From assembly GCF_021083305.1 (NCBI RefSeq), contig NZ_JAJFAY010000001.1, positions 1,302,001 to 1,366,000 on the forward strand: a stretch of DNA of 64,000 nucleotides, given 5' to 3'. The translations under genes were made by a program, and so were the position numbers. The notes under the pieces are model-generated. The model searched no databases. It was not told the DNA's origin and worked only from the letters and a program-made list of their open reading frames with translations. This document shows positions 42,155 through 49,891 of the stretch, one piece after another. Positions within the stretch are counted from its first letter, which is position 1. Each line of letters starts with the position of its first letter. The DNA comes from Haladaptatus sp. DYF46 (GTDB taxonomy: Archaea; Halobacteriota; Halobacteria; Halobacteriales; Haladaptataceae).

Positions 42155-42841
42155 TTATGATAATTCTACCCAGTGTGTCGTCTCGTCGAGGTTCGGCACG
42201 TGCCAGCGTTGTTCGGCCCGTCCCGGCCGTTTTCGCAGTTCGATACGGGCATCGAACAGCGGCGATAGTTCCGCGACCATCGGGTCGTCGTCCGGGACGC
42301 GAAGGTGATAATGTGCCATTCCGCGGACGCCGCGAACGATGGCCGTGAGTCCGCGCAGGAACTGTCCCACCGAAACGAGGTCGTCGTTTATCTCCAGCAT
42401 CCCGATCGAATCGAGTCCGAGACGCAGTTCGGCGGGCGCAAACCCGTCGTTTTGCTCCTCGTGTGAACTGATAGCCGAGACGACCTCCGAGCGAAACGTC
42501 TGGCGGTCGATGGTCAGTTGCTCGATGCTCGAACTGCGCGATGCCAGCCCACGATCCTCGGGTCGTCGGTCGATCACCCGCGTTTGTGGATCCTCGAAGG
42601 AGACCGGGAGATACGATTCCGCCGCGGGCGTCGACGGGTCCACGAGTCCGAGGACGCGTGTTCTCTCCCCCTGTCCGAAAAGCGTCCGACTGAACTCGGC
42701 GCTGGTCGTCTCGGGGACCTCGCCCGTGACGAGGAGGTTGCTACCGCTGGCCTTCAGACCGGAAAGCCACTCCGTGAACGTCACGTCTCGAACGGCGGAA
42801 CTCTCGCCCGACTCGCTTCGAAACCTGAGGCGAGAAGTCAT
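42155..42841 (-). CDS. DUF7504-like RecA-superfamily protein upstream of the CHAT gene
   Basis: 228 residues. The beginning has NLLVTGEVPETTSAEFSRTL, which resembles a RecA/KaiC-type P-loop strand but lacks a proper GKT/GKS. The catalytic P-loop is therefore degenerate and ATP binding is doubtful. The middle (ELRLGLDSIGMLEINDDLVS) and the end (AHYHLRVPDDDPMVAELSPL) match the DUF7504 pattern I know from haloarchaea. It is the first gene of the operon with the CHAT protease. The likely role is a regulatory or scaffold partner; this is inference. Confidence 0.72.
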   Translation of the reverse strand: MTSRLRFRSESGESSAVRDVTFTEWLSGLKASGSNLLVTGEVPETTSAEFSRTLFGQGERTRVLGLVDPSTPAAESYLPVSFEDPQTRVIDRRPEDRGLASRSSSIEQLTIDRQTFRSEVVSAISSHEEQNDGFAPAELRLGLDSIGMLEINDDLVSVGQFLRGLTAIVRGVRGMAHYHLRVPDDDPMVAELSPLFDARIELRKRPGRAEQRWHVPNLDETTHWVELS

Positions 42842-43021
42842 TGGTAAACTGAACGACGGAGGCCGAAATAAGGTTTCTGGAGGACGGTCCGTTCTGCCGA
42901 CAAACAGGTGTGTTTCGATTCATATTCGGCGAATCGTATGAATCGCTCGTGGGGGCTTTCGAGGGCTGTTCTCTAGCGGTCGTTCCGAGAACGAAGTCAT
43001 AACAGTCACGGGATTGCCACC
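42842..43021. other. Intergenic region between the CHAT operon and the M24 gene
   Basis: About 180 bases, containing the promoter of the DUF7504/CHAT operon (read leftwards from 42841). I see no palindrome or gene. Confidence 0.35.
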
Positions 43022-44203
43022 TTACCAGCGAATGATGTTGGATTCCAAGTCACGGGGGAAGTAGGTCAGGGTCTCGGTGCCGTTTTCGGTGATTGCGACG
43101 GTGTCCGAGTGACGGTAGCCGTACGTATCGGTGTACAGACCGGGTTCGATGGTGTAGACGTGGCCGGGTTCCATCTCGGCGTCGCCCTCCTCGACGTGGT
43201 CCGACCAGCCGTGGTCGATGTACGGCGGTTCGTGCGCGCCCATGCCGATGTTGTGGCCGACGTGGTGGCGCGCGAGGTCGGAAACGCCCTGTTCCTCGTA
43301 GTAGTCGGACACGAGTTCGTCGACGTATGACAACGAAACGCCCGGGCCGAGCGCGTCGATGGCGATGGTCTGGGATTCGAGCATCAACTCGAAGTAGTGT
43401 TCCTGTTCGTCGGTCGGGTCGCCGACGAACATCGTCCGCTCCAGTTCGGAGTGGTAGCCGTCGACGTTCGCGGCGGCACCCGTGATGAGGACGTCACCCT
43501 CCTCGATTCGGCGGTTCGCGGTGTGGCCGTGGGGAAGTGCTGTCTGCGGACCGGTGATGTAGCCCGCGAAGGCCGGGCCGCTCCCGCGTGTGCGCGGAAC
43601 GTACCGGTCCCCGAGCGTGTCGAGCATGGCGCGGGAGGCGTCCGTCGACGCCTGCTGGCTGGCGGTGGCCGGATGGACGCCGGGTTCGGTGTAGTCGGCG
43701 AGGTACCGATGGGCGAGGTTGCCCCATCGCGCGGACTCGCGGATGAGGTCGATTTCGGCGTCGGACTTCGCCCAGCGCATCCGGTCCACCCAGCTCTGCG
43801 TTTCGACGTCCACGAACTCCGAGAGTGCAGGGCCGCTGTAGCCCATCACGCCGGGTGCGCCGTCGGCGTCCGCCACGACGGAATCGACACCGAGTTCCGA
43901 GAGCATCTCGACGGCCACCGCGATCGGCTTGCCGCCGGGGTAATCGAAGTAGTGGTGAACCGCGTCGATTCGGGGGTTCGACTGAACGCGCTCGACTTCG
44001 AGGCGCGGCACGGTGATTTCGATTCGGTCGTCCGTGACGGCGAGGACGACGGGTCGCTCGGTCTGGATGTGATCGAAGCCGGTGAGATATTCGATGCTCG
44101 TCGCGCCGAACCAGACGCCGGCATCAGCGCCGTGGTCGCGTATCTCCTCGCGAACGGCGTCGAGACGCGTTTCGAACTCGGAATCGGGAAGCCGTGTGGA
44201 CAT
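43022..44203 (-). CDS. M24-family (aminopeptidase P/creatinase fold) protein with altered metal ligands
   Basis: 393 residues with the creatinase-like N-domain (about 1-140, WFGATSIEYLTGFDHIQTER) and the pita-bread domain. In the metal motif the sequence reads LITGAAANVDGYHSELERT. Active M24 peptidases have Asp where this has Thr241, and Asp where this has Glu253. The other ligand regions are kept: GHNIGMGAHEPP (His), VYTIEPGLYTD (Glu) and TVAITENGTE (Glu). It may be a peptidase with a modified metal site, or a non-peptidase relative (the fold also serves creatinase and DddP/DoeA-type enzymes). Start MSTRLPDSEF at 44203 was taken; longer frames add unlikely sequence. Confidence 0.82.
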   Translation of the reverse strand: MSTRLPDSEFETRLDAVREEIRDHGADAGVWFGATSIEYLTGFDHIQTERPVVLAVTDDRIEITVPRLEVERVQSNPRIDAVHHYFDYPGGKPIAVAVEMLSELGVDSVVADADGAPGVMGYSGPALSEFVDVETQSWVDRMRWAKSDAEIDLIRESARWGNLAHRYLADYTEPGVHPATASQQASTDASRAMLDTLGDRYVPRTRGSGPAFAGYITGPQTALPHGHTANRRIEEGDVLITGAAANVDGYHSELERTMFVGDPTDEQEHYFELMLESQTIAIDALGPGVSLSYVDELVSDYYEEQGVSDLARHHVGHNIGMGAHEPPYIDHGWSDHVEEGDAEMEPGHVYTIEPGLYTDTYGYRHSDTVAITENGTETLTYFPRDLESNIIRW

Positions 44204-44363
44204 GCAAGTAGATTCATAGGTACGGAGTAAAAGCGTTGACCTGCCGGAAAGGCGTCCCAAACCCGAACGGAAGTTCGAAACGCCACGTTTCCGTCCCTGT
44301 ACCGCCGGCCTAATCGGGTTTCGAGGGGTATGCTTTACTGGTCGGATGGTGTGGGTGTGTCGA

Positions 44364-44663
44364 ATGATTCCGTCCGACCTCGCGGTCCAAGCCGGGTCGG
44401 CGATACCGGAGCAGACGGTGCGGGCAGTCATCGGGACGACCGACACGGCGACGGTCCTCCAACTCCAGACCTCGCTACTGGCCGGACTTGCGCTCACGGT
44501 CGTCGCGTGGCTGGCGCTCGTGCTGGTCGTCGCTCACGGGCGCTACGTCACGGAGGCCGTCGCCGCGGGCGAGTACGAGAAGGGACCGTTCGCGGAGCGG
44601 GGGTCCGGGAAGGACTCGGACGCTAACGCCGACGAACGAGAGCGAGGAGGAGACGCGGAATGA
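44364..44663 (+). CDS. Small single-helix membrane protein upstream of an APC-Usp permease
   Basis: 99 residues from MIPSDLAVQ. One membrane helix (LLAGLALTVVAWLALVLVVA, about residues 38-57) is followed by a charged tail (YEKGPFAERGSGKDSDANAD). It overlaps the permease start by ATGA, so it is coupled to it. It may be an accessory subunit of that transporter; no family recognised. Confidence 0.65.
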   Translation: MIPSDLAVQAGSAIPEQTVRAVIGTTDTATVLQLQTSLLAGLALTVVAWLALVLVVAHGRYVTEAVAAGEYEKGPFAERGSGKDSDANADERERGGDAE

Positions 44664-47038
44664 GCGACGGCGGTTCGCCGTTCGGCGAGACGGAGGAGGT
44701 CGAGGGGGCGGATTTCGCCCGCGAACTCTCATTGTTCGACATCGTCGTCATCGGCATCGGCGCGATGGTCGGCGGGAGCATCTTCGTGCTGACGGGGTTG
44801 GCCGCGGGGGAGTCCGGCCCCGCACTCGTGTTGGCGTTCGCGCTCAACGGCTTCATCACCATCTTCACCGGAATGGTGTACGCGGAACTCGGGAGCGCCT
44901 TCCCGGAACCCGGCGGTGGTTACCTCTGGGTTCGAACCGCGTTGGGGCGCTCACAGGCGTTCATTTCGGGATGGATGAGTTGGTTCGCCCACGCCGTCGC
45001 GGGGTCGTTGTACATCCTCAGTTTCGGGTCGTTCCTGACGCTCATCATCACGGAGTACTTCAGCGTTGCGACGTTCGGCCTCTCGCCGCTCGACTTGCAG
45101 AAGCTGTTCGCGGCCTTCGCGGCCGCCGTCTTCACGTACGTCAACTATCGCGGTGCCAAGGAAACCAGTCGGGCGGAGAACGTCGTCACGGTACTCCAGT
45201 TGGCCGTACTGTTCGTCTTCATCGCCTCGGGCATCGCGGCGCTGGTCGGCGACCCGAACCCGGCCGTGAACTACGAACCGTTCCTCCCGAACGGCGTCGG
45301 CGGCGTCTTTCTGGCGATGGGGCTGACGTTCATCGCCTTCGAGGGCTACGAAATCATCGTCCAGTCGGGGCGCGAAGTCGTCAACCCGCACGAGAACATC
45401 CCGAAAGCGGTCTTCTACTCCATGCTGGTCGTCGTGACCATCTACATCCTCGTCGGCGTGGTTTTGCTCGGTGCAGTACGAATCACGCCGGAACTCCTCA
45501 GGACCGCCCAGCAGACGAACAGCATCGGCGGGAGTACGGTGCAGAACCTCCCGCCGAATCCGGCGCTGTGGCAGGTCCTCGGCCACCTCGGCGAATTCGG
45601 ACTCGCACAGGCCGCCGGACAGTTGCTCCCCTACGGGACGCTCGTCGTCCTCCTGACCGGAATCCTCTCCGCGCTCGCGGCGCTCAACGCGACGACGTTT
45701 TCGAGTTCCCGCGTCGGGTACGCGATGGGAAACGACCGGGTGTTCCCCGACATGTTCAGTCGAATCCACCCCGACCACCATACGCCGCACGTTTCCGTCC
45801 TCCTCTCCGGCGCGCTCATCACCGTCATGGCCGTCACGCTGCCGCTCGCACAGGTCGCGGCCGCGACGGACCTGATGTTCCTGCTCCTCTTCTTGCAGGT
45901 TAACTACTCGATGATACGGCTCCGGCGCGAACACGGCGACGAACTCGATTACGGCTACGTCTCGCCGTACTTCCCCGTCGTTCCCATCATCGGCATCCTC
46001 ACCAAACTCTTTCTCGCCGTTTACTTCTTCAACTACAGTCCCCTCGCGTGGTACATCGCGGGAGGGTGGATTCTCGCCGGATTCGGCGTCTTCTTTCTCT
46101 ATTCCCGCGGTCGGATTCGGGAGACGGAAATCGCCCGGGAAATCCGCGTCGTCTCCGAGGAGCGCTACCCCACCGAGCGCTCGAACCGAGTACTGGTTCC
46201 GATAGCGAACCCGGAAAGCGCGAAACCCCTCGTCGAAATGGGTTGTGCCATCGCGCGGCGAAACGACGCCGAAGTCGTGTTGACGAGCATCGTGACCGTC
46301 CCCGTCCAGACGCCGCTCGAAGACGGACAGCGATTCATCGGCGATCAGCGCGAGATGTTGGCCGACGCGGTGCAGTACGCGCCGGACGACGTTCCCGTCC
46401 ACCGAACCGTGACGCTCGGACGGAGCGTCGGACGGAGTATTACGAACGTCGCACGCCAACGGGACGCGGACCTCGTCTTACTCGGGTGGCGCGGGAGGCG
46501 AAAACGGACGCGGGAGAACGTCCTCGGGTCCACCCTCGATTACGTCGTCGAAAATCCGCCGTGCGACGTGGCGGTGGCGAAGGTGGTTCCGGACGACGAA
46601 CCCGAGGAGGTACTGGTCCCCGTGGCGAAGGGACCACACTCGGCGTTTGCGACCGACATCGCAGCGGCGTTTGCGGAGGCGTGGGGCGCGGACGCGACGT
46701 TATTGCACGTCTTGGAACCGGACGGGAACGGGTCGGAGGACGTGATGACCGAACGCCAGTGGGAACTCGTCGAGGAGGGTCTCGACGTCTCGACGGTACT
46801 CGTGTCCGACGACGACGTCGCCGAGTCGATTCTCGCGTACGCCGACGAGGAGGGAATCGACACGATAGTCGTCGGCGCGGCCCGCGAGGGAATCCTCCGT
46901 CGAGTCATGTTCGGCGACATCCCCGAACGCGTGGGCGAACGATTCGCCGGGCGGACGGTGATGGTCAAGAAACACTCACCCGCCCGTTCCGCGATTCGAC
47001 GATGGGCCGGGAAGTGGGTCGGTCGGAGGAAGGAGTAA
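44660..47038 (+). CDS. APC permease with C-terminal tandem UspA domains
   Basis: 792 residues. The first 480 or so residues are an APC amino-acid permease with about twelve helices (IVVIGIGAMVGGSIFVLTGL in helix 1, and FEGYEIIVQSGREVVNPHEN after helix 6). Two cytoplasmic UspA-like domains follow: NRVLVPIANPESAKPLVEMG with the nucleotide loop ADLVLLGWRGRRKRT, and EVLVPVAKGPHSAFATDIAA with IDTIVVGAAREGILRR. Haloarchaea commonly have such fused cationic-amino-acid-type transporters; the Usp domains probably bind nucleotide and regulate transport. Substrate unknown. Confidence 0.88.
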   Translation: MSDGGSPFGETEEVEGADFARELSLFDIVVIGIGAMVGGSIFVLTGLAAGESGPALVLAFALNGFITIFTGMVYAELGSAFPEPGGGYLWVRTALGRSQAFISGWMSWFAHAVAGSLYILSFGSFLTLIITEYFSVATFGLSPLDLQKLFAAFAAAVFTYVNYRGAKETSRAENVVTVLQLAVLFVFIASGIAALVGDPNPAVNYEPFLPNGVGGVFLAMGLTFIAFEGYEIIVQSGREVVNPHENIPKAVFYSMLVVVTIYILVGVVLLGAVRITPELLRTAQQTNSIGGSTVQNLPPNPALWQVLGHLGEFGLAQAAGQLLPYGTLVVLLTGILSALAALNATTFSSSRVGYAMGNDRVFPDMFSRIHPDHHTPHVSVLLSGALITVMAVTLPLAQVAAATDLMFLLLFLQVNYSMIRLRREHGDELDYGYVSPYFPVVPIIGILTKLFLAVYFFNYSPLAWYIAGGWILAGFGVFFLYSRGRIRETEIAREIRVVSEERYPTERSNRVLVPIANPESAKPLVEMGCAIARRNDAEVVLTSIVTVPVQTPLEDGQRFIGDQREMLADAVQYAPDDVPVHRTVTLGRSVGRSITNVARQRDADLVLLGWRGRRKRTRENVLGSTLDYVVENPPCDVAVAKVVPDDEPEEVLVPVAKGPHSAFATDIAAAFAEAWGADATLLHVLEPDGNGSEDVMTERQWELVEEGLDVSTVLVSDDDVAESILAYADEEGIDTIVVGAAREGILRRVMFGDIPERVGERFAGRTVMVKKHSPARSAIRRWAGKWVGRRKE

Positions 47039-47208
47039 ACGGAGAAAACCGAAGCTAGCTGGCCGTAGACTGGATGGTCTGCATCCGGAAACCGACCGTA
47101 ATACAGTGATAGCGCCGTCCGTTGACACGATGTATGATTTTTACATACGCCCGAAATCATATTGCCAAAGGCAATTGTCAAAGAACGGTAGTATCGGAGA
47201 GCAGTCCG
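47039..47208. other. Non-coding stretch between permease gene and repeats
   Basis: About 170 bases. ATTGCCAAAGGCAAT at 47161-47175 is a small inverted repeat (TTGCC, AAA, GGCAA). A T-rich stretch (GATTTTTACATACG) near 47133 could be part of the permease terminator. Otherwise nothing seen. Confidence 0.35.
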
Positions 47209-47289
47209 CTCCCCGATTTGAACATCGTGAGACGGTCCGGGCGTGTGGCCCTGCGGGCCATTCCGGGCATGCGACTCACAGGCTCAAAT
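47209..47289. repeat. 81-bp repeat, copy 1, beginning with the tRNA-Tyr 3' end
   Basis: Matches copy 2 at 47367-47447 at 80 of 81 positions, with a single T/G difference near the end of a GGGCAT/GGTCAT stretch. The first 15 bases, CTCCCCGATTTGAAC, are also found in the tRNA-Tyr gene at 47480-47494, where they form the T-arm. The centre has the palindrome GGCCCTGCGGGCC. It is non-coding in any convincing frame. Confidence 0.85.
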
Positions 47290-47366
47290 GTGTCGGTTAG
47301 ACGATTTTCGTGATACGGTCTCACTCGCGACGCTCGTTCGACATTCGTCACGAAAAGTAGTTCGAC

Positions 47367-47447
47367 CTCCCCGATTTGAACATCGTGAGACGGTCCGGGC
47401 GTGTGGCCCTGCGGGCCATTCCGGTCATGCGACTCACAGGCTCAAAT
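47367..47447. repeat. 81-bp repeat, copy 2, beginning with the tRNA-Tyr 3' end
   Basis: Same orientation as copy 1, 158 bases further on. This copy shares one extra base with the tRNA (CCTCCCCGATTTGAAC, 16 bases). After the 81 bases similarity continues with a one-base indel to about position 47456. The presence of the tRNA 3' half in each copy suggests att-site duplicates or a mobile unit that targets tRNA-Tyr. Confidence 0.85.
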
Positions 47448-47473
47448 CGTGTCAGTCAAGTTTATAAAACAAA

Positions 47474-47547
47474 TCCGCCCTCCCCGATTTGAACGGGGGA
47501 CAAGTCGATCTACAGTCGACTGCTCTACCAATCTGAGCTAAGGGCGG
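47474..47547 (-). tRNA. tRNA-Tyr (GUA anticodon)
   Basis: 74 bases on the minus strand. On that strand the acceptor arm is CCGCCCT paired with AGGGCGG, with discriminator A; C1-G72 is the archaeal tRNA-Tyr identity pair. The D-arm is GCTC...GAGC. The anticodon stem is GTCGA/TCGAC with loop CTGTAGA, so the anticodon is GTA (Tyr). The T-arm is CCCCG/CGGGG with loop TTCAAAT. There is no encoded CCA and no intron. Its 3' T-arm is copied in the two 81-bp repeats just to the left. Confidence 0.95.
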
Positions 47548-47676
47548 GCACGCACTTTCACCTATCCCGGTCACGGACTTAAGAATTATTATTCTCCTCG
47601 GTGTGACCTCTACACGGAAAGGTTCAAGTATGTTAGACCCGGTATATCCGGAAACGGACGCATTCGGACGAAAAAC

Positions 47677-48225
47677 ATGAGTAAAATAACATTTCGGGCG
47701 GACGACGACCTCGTGGACGGAATCGAATCGCTCGACGCCTCCAAGAGCGAGGTGATGCGCGAAGCGCTTCGCGCATATCTGGACGCACCCGAGCAACCGC
47801 CCGAGCAATCGGACGACGAGGGGAGCCTCGATGCCGTCGTGGCCGACCGCGTCGACGAACTCGTCGAGCAGCGACTCTCCACGGAGAAGGCTCGAATGCG
47901 CGATACCGGACGGGACATCAACGTCAACGTGACCCTCGACGGTGCAGGGACGACGACGCACGAAGAATCGTCAGTCCGAACCGAAGACACGGCTCGACCC
48001 GAAGAACCGACGCGTCAGACGGCCGCCGACACGGAGCGGACGGAGAACGCCTGCCATCAGTGCGGCGAACACGTCGACTCGGGACACGTTTACTGTCCCA
48101 ACTGCGGCGAAAAAGCGAGCCACCGCGTGTTCTGTGACTGCGGCGACGAACTCAGGTCCGACTGGGCATTCTGTCCCGGTTGTGGCCGACGAACGCCATC
48201 GGCAGACGTTTTAGACTCGTCGTAA
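47677..48225 (+). CDS. Ribbon-helix-helix protein with C-terminal double zinc ribbon
   Basis: 182 residues. The N-terminus (ITFRADDDLVDGIESLDASK then SEVMREALRAYL) is a CopG/Arc-type ribbon-helix-helix DNA-binding fold. A disordered acidic and Thr-rich middle follows. The C-terminus has two zinc ribbons: ACHQCGEHVDSGHVYCPNCG and VFCDCGDELRSDWAFCPGCG (eight Cys). It lies directly upstream of cdrS, another RHH protein. A perfect palindrome overlaps its stop codon. It may regulate the cell-division operon or act with CdrS; this is inference. Confidence 0.8.
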   Translation: MSKITFRADDDLVDGIESLDASKSEVMREALRAYLDAPEQPPEQSDDEGSLDAVVADRVDELVEQRLSTEKARMRDTGRDINVNVTLDGAGTTTHEESSVRTEDTARPEEPTRQTAADTERTENACHQCGEHVDSGHVYCPNCGEKASHRVFCDCGDELRSDWAFCPGCGRRTPSADVLDSS

Positions 48226-48239
48226 AACGATTGTTTTAC
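48222..48239. promoter_or_regulatory. Palindrome overlapping the stop of the RHH/zinc-ribbon gene
   Basis: GTAAAAC-GATT-GTTTTAC is perfect (7-base arms, 4-base spacer). It is the same architecture as the palindrome at 48284, with A for G in the arms, and overlaps the TAA at 48223-48225. It could bind a ribbon-helix-helix repressor, or act as a hairpin terminator. Confidence 0.6.
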
Positions 48240-48283
48240 AATCGCCGTTAATTATATATGCTGGGACTATGTGGATACTTCTA

Positions 48284-48303
48284 CGTAAGACGATTGTCTT
48301 ACG
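48284..48303. promoter_or_regulatory. Palindromic operator before cdrS-ftsZ2
   Basis: CGTAAGAC-GATT-GTCTTACG is perfect (8-base arms). It lies 104-123 bases upstream of cdrS, about 30 bases after a TATA-like TTAATTATATAT (48248-48259). Further half sites are CGTAAGAC at 48349-48356 and GTCTTAC at 48381-48387, and a second TATA-like CTATATCGG stands near 48340-48348. The site family is the best candidate for CdrS (RHH) binding and autoregulation. Confidence 0.65.
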
Positions 48304-48406
48304 CCATCGGTAAACGGTCGAATCCGGGAGTTTCGACCGCTATATCGGCGTAAGACGGGTAAAAACAACAACTGCGTGTCGTCTTACCAAATAAGGGGAA
48401 CCTACT

Positions 48407-48586
48407 ATGGAGCGCGTGACACTACGAATCCCAAAGCAACAAATCGAAGAAGTCGAACAGATGGTCGAAACCGGTGAATTCCCGAACCGAAGCGAAGCGA
48501 TTCGGGCCGCGGTGCGAGACATGCTCAACGAGCATGACGAAGCCGGCACCGAAACCACGAACAAACGCACGTGGGCGAAGGTATAA
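48407..48586 (+). CDS. cdrS: CdrS, ribbon-helix-helix regulator of cell division
   Basis: 59 residues. It starts [20 protein letters not shown] and continues with [19 protein letters not shown] and KRTWAKV, the signature of haloarchaeal CdrS: a beta-strand followed by two helices and a conserved C-terminal tail. CdrS is a small RHH transcription factor that controls ftsZ2 and cell division in Halobacterium and Haloferax. The ftsZ2 gene begins three bases after its stop, so the two are co-transcribed. Palindromic operators lie in the 180 bases upstream. Confidence 0.9.
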   Translation: MERVTLRIPKQQIEEVEQMVETGEFPNRSEAIRAAVRDMLNEHDEAGTETTNKRTWAKV

Positions 48587-48589
48587 TCG

Positions 48590-49777
48590 ATGCAGGATAT
48601 CGTCCAAGAAGCGCTGGAGAACGCGGAAAGCGAACAGCGCGAAATGGAAGCGGCGACCGCCAATGACGAGTTCGGCGACCCGCGGATCGTCATCGTCGGG
48701 TGTGGTGGTGCCGGGAACAACACCATCAACCGACTGTACAACATCGGCGTCGATGGTGCCGACACCGTCGCCATCAACACCGACAAACAGCACCTGAAGA
48801 TGATCGAAGCCGACACGAAGATCCTCGTCGGCAAATCCCTCACGTCAGGTCTGGGTGCGGGCGGGGACCCCTCGATGGGCGAGCGCGCCACCGAGATGGC
48901 ACAGGGAACGATCAAAGAGGTACTCGGTGACGCTGACCTCGTGTTCGTGACGGCCGGCATGGGTGGCGGAACCGGGACCGGCGCGGCACCCGTCGTCGCC
49001 AAAATCGCCAAAGATCAGGGCGCAATCGTCGTCGGAATGGTCTCCACGCCGTTCAACGTCGAGCGTGCCCGCACGGTGAAGGCCGAGGAAGGTCTCGAAA
49101 ACCTTCGCAACGAGGCCGACTCCATCATCGTCCTCGACAACAACCGCCTGCTCGATTACGTCCCGAACCTGCCGATCGGCAAGGCGTTCTCGGTCATGGA
49201 CCAGATCATCGCCGAGACGGTCAAGGGAATCTCGGAGACGATCACCCAGCCGTCGCTCATCAACCTCGACTACGCCGACATGTCCACCATCATGAATCAG
49301 GGCGGCGTCGCGGTGATGCTCGTCGGCGAGACGCAGGACAAGAACAAGAGCGACGAAGTGGTTCGCGACGCGATGAACCACCCGCTCCTCGACGTGGACT
49401 ATCGCGGCGCATCGGGCGGGCTCGTCCACATCACGGGCGGTCCCGACCTGACGCTCAAAGAGGCGGAAGGCATCGCGGCCAACATCACCGAGCGTCTCGA
49501 AGCGAACGCCAACGTCATCTGGGGCGCGCGGATTCAGGAGAACTACAAGAACAAAGTCCGCGTCATGGCCATCATGACCGGCGTGAAGAGCGCACAGGTG
49601 CTCGGCCCGACGACGCAGAAACAGGCCGACCGCTCCCGCGAAAAGATGCGCGACGTCGACGCGCAGTCGTACGACGCGAGCGACAGGGTCGAACAGAGCA
49701 ACGGAACGTTCGGTGCCCAGAGCGACGGCGGCCGGAACGAACTGGAAAAGAACAACGGCCTCGACGTCATCCGGTAA
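48590..49777 (+). CDS. ftsZ2: Tubulin-like cell division protein FtsZ2
   Basis: 395 residues. The tubulin/FtsZ signature [10 protein letters not shown] is visible (about residue 124), with the GTP-binding [14 protein letters not shown] near the start and the T7-loop region [15 protein letters not shown]. The N-terminal extension (about 1-30) and the acidic, disordered C-terminus (about 350-395, ending [11 protein letters not shown]) fit archaeal FtsZ. The coupling with cdrS identifies it as FtsZ2, the form needed for constriction in Haloferax. Start at ATG 48590, three bases from the cdrS stop. Confidence 0.95.
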   Translation: MQDIVQEALENAESEQREMEAATANDEFGDPRIVIVGCGGAGNNTINRLYNIGVDGADTVAINTDKQHLKMIEADTKILVGKSLTSGLGAGGDPSMGERATEMAQGTIKEVLGDADLVFVTAGMGGGTGTGAAPVVAKIAKDQGAIVVGMVSTPFNVERARTVKAEEGLENLRNEADSIIVLDNNRLLDYVPNLPIGKAFSVMDQIIAETVKGISETITQPSLINLDYADMSTIMNQGGVAVMLVGETQDKNKSDEVVRDAMNHPLLDVDYRGASGGLVHITGGPDLTLKEAEGIAANITERLEANANVIWGARIQENYKNKVRVMAIMTGVKSAQVLGPTTQKQADRSREKMRDVDAQSYDASDRVEQSNGTFGAQSDGGRNELEKNNGLDVIR

Positions 49778-49782
49778 TCTAG

Positions 49783-49815
49783 AGTTTTCGTCTTTCCCTC
49801 GTCTTCCGTTTTTTG
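49783..49815 (+). terminator. Probable terminator after ftsZ2
   Basis: Two T-rich tracts (GTTTTCG and GTTTTTTG) stand about 5-40 bases after the ftsZ2 stop, with no hairpin. Oligo-T tracts are the usual archaeal terminator signal. The next gene converges from the right. Confidence 0.5.
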
Positions 49816-49891
49816 TCTCACTGTCTCCATTCGAGCGCGGCAATCGTTCCGAGGGCGATGAACCTCGTCGAGAAAGTACGTTTACAGTGAG

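Noticed and set aside
44951..46459. Minus-strand ORF of 502 codons opposite the APC-Usp permease
   Set aside because: Antisense shadow of GC-rich coding sequence, no recognisable domain.
47209..47447. CRISPR array
   Set aside because: Only two repeats, 81 bases each with 77 bases between. Length and number do not fit a CRISPR array and there are no cas genes. The tRNA-derived start explains the repeats better.
47106..47467. Overlapping short ORFs across the two 81-bp repeats
   Set aside because: They are translations of repeated non-coding DNA that includes tRNA-derived sequence. No ribosome sites and no known family.
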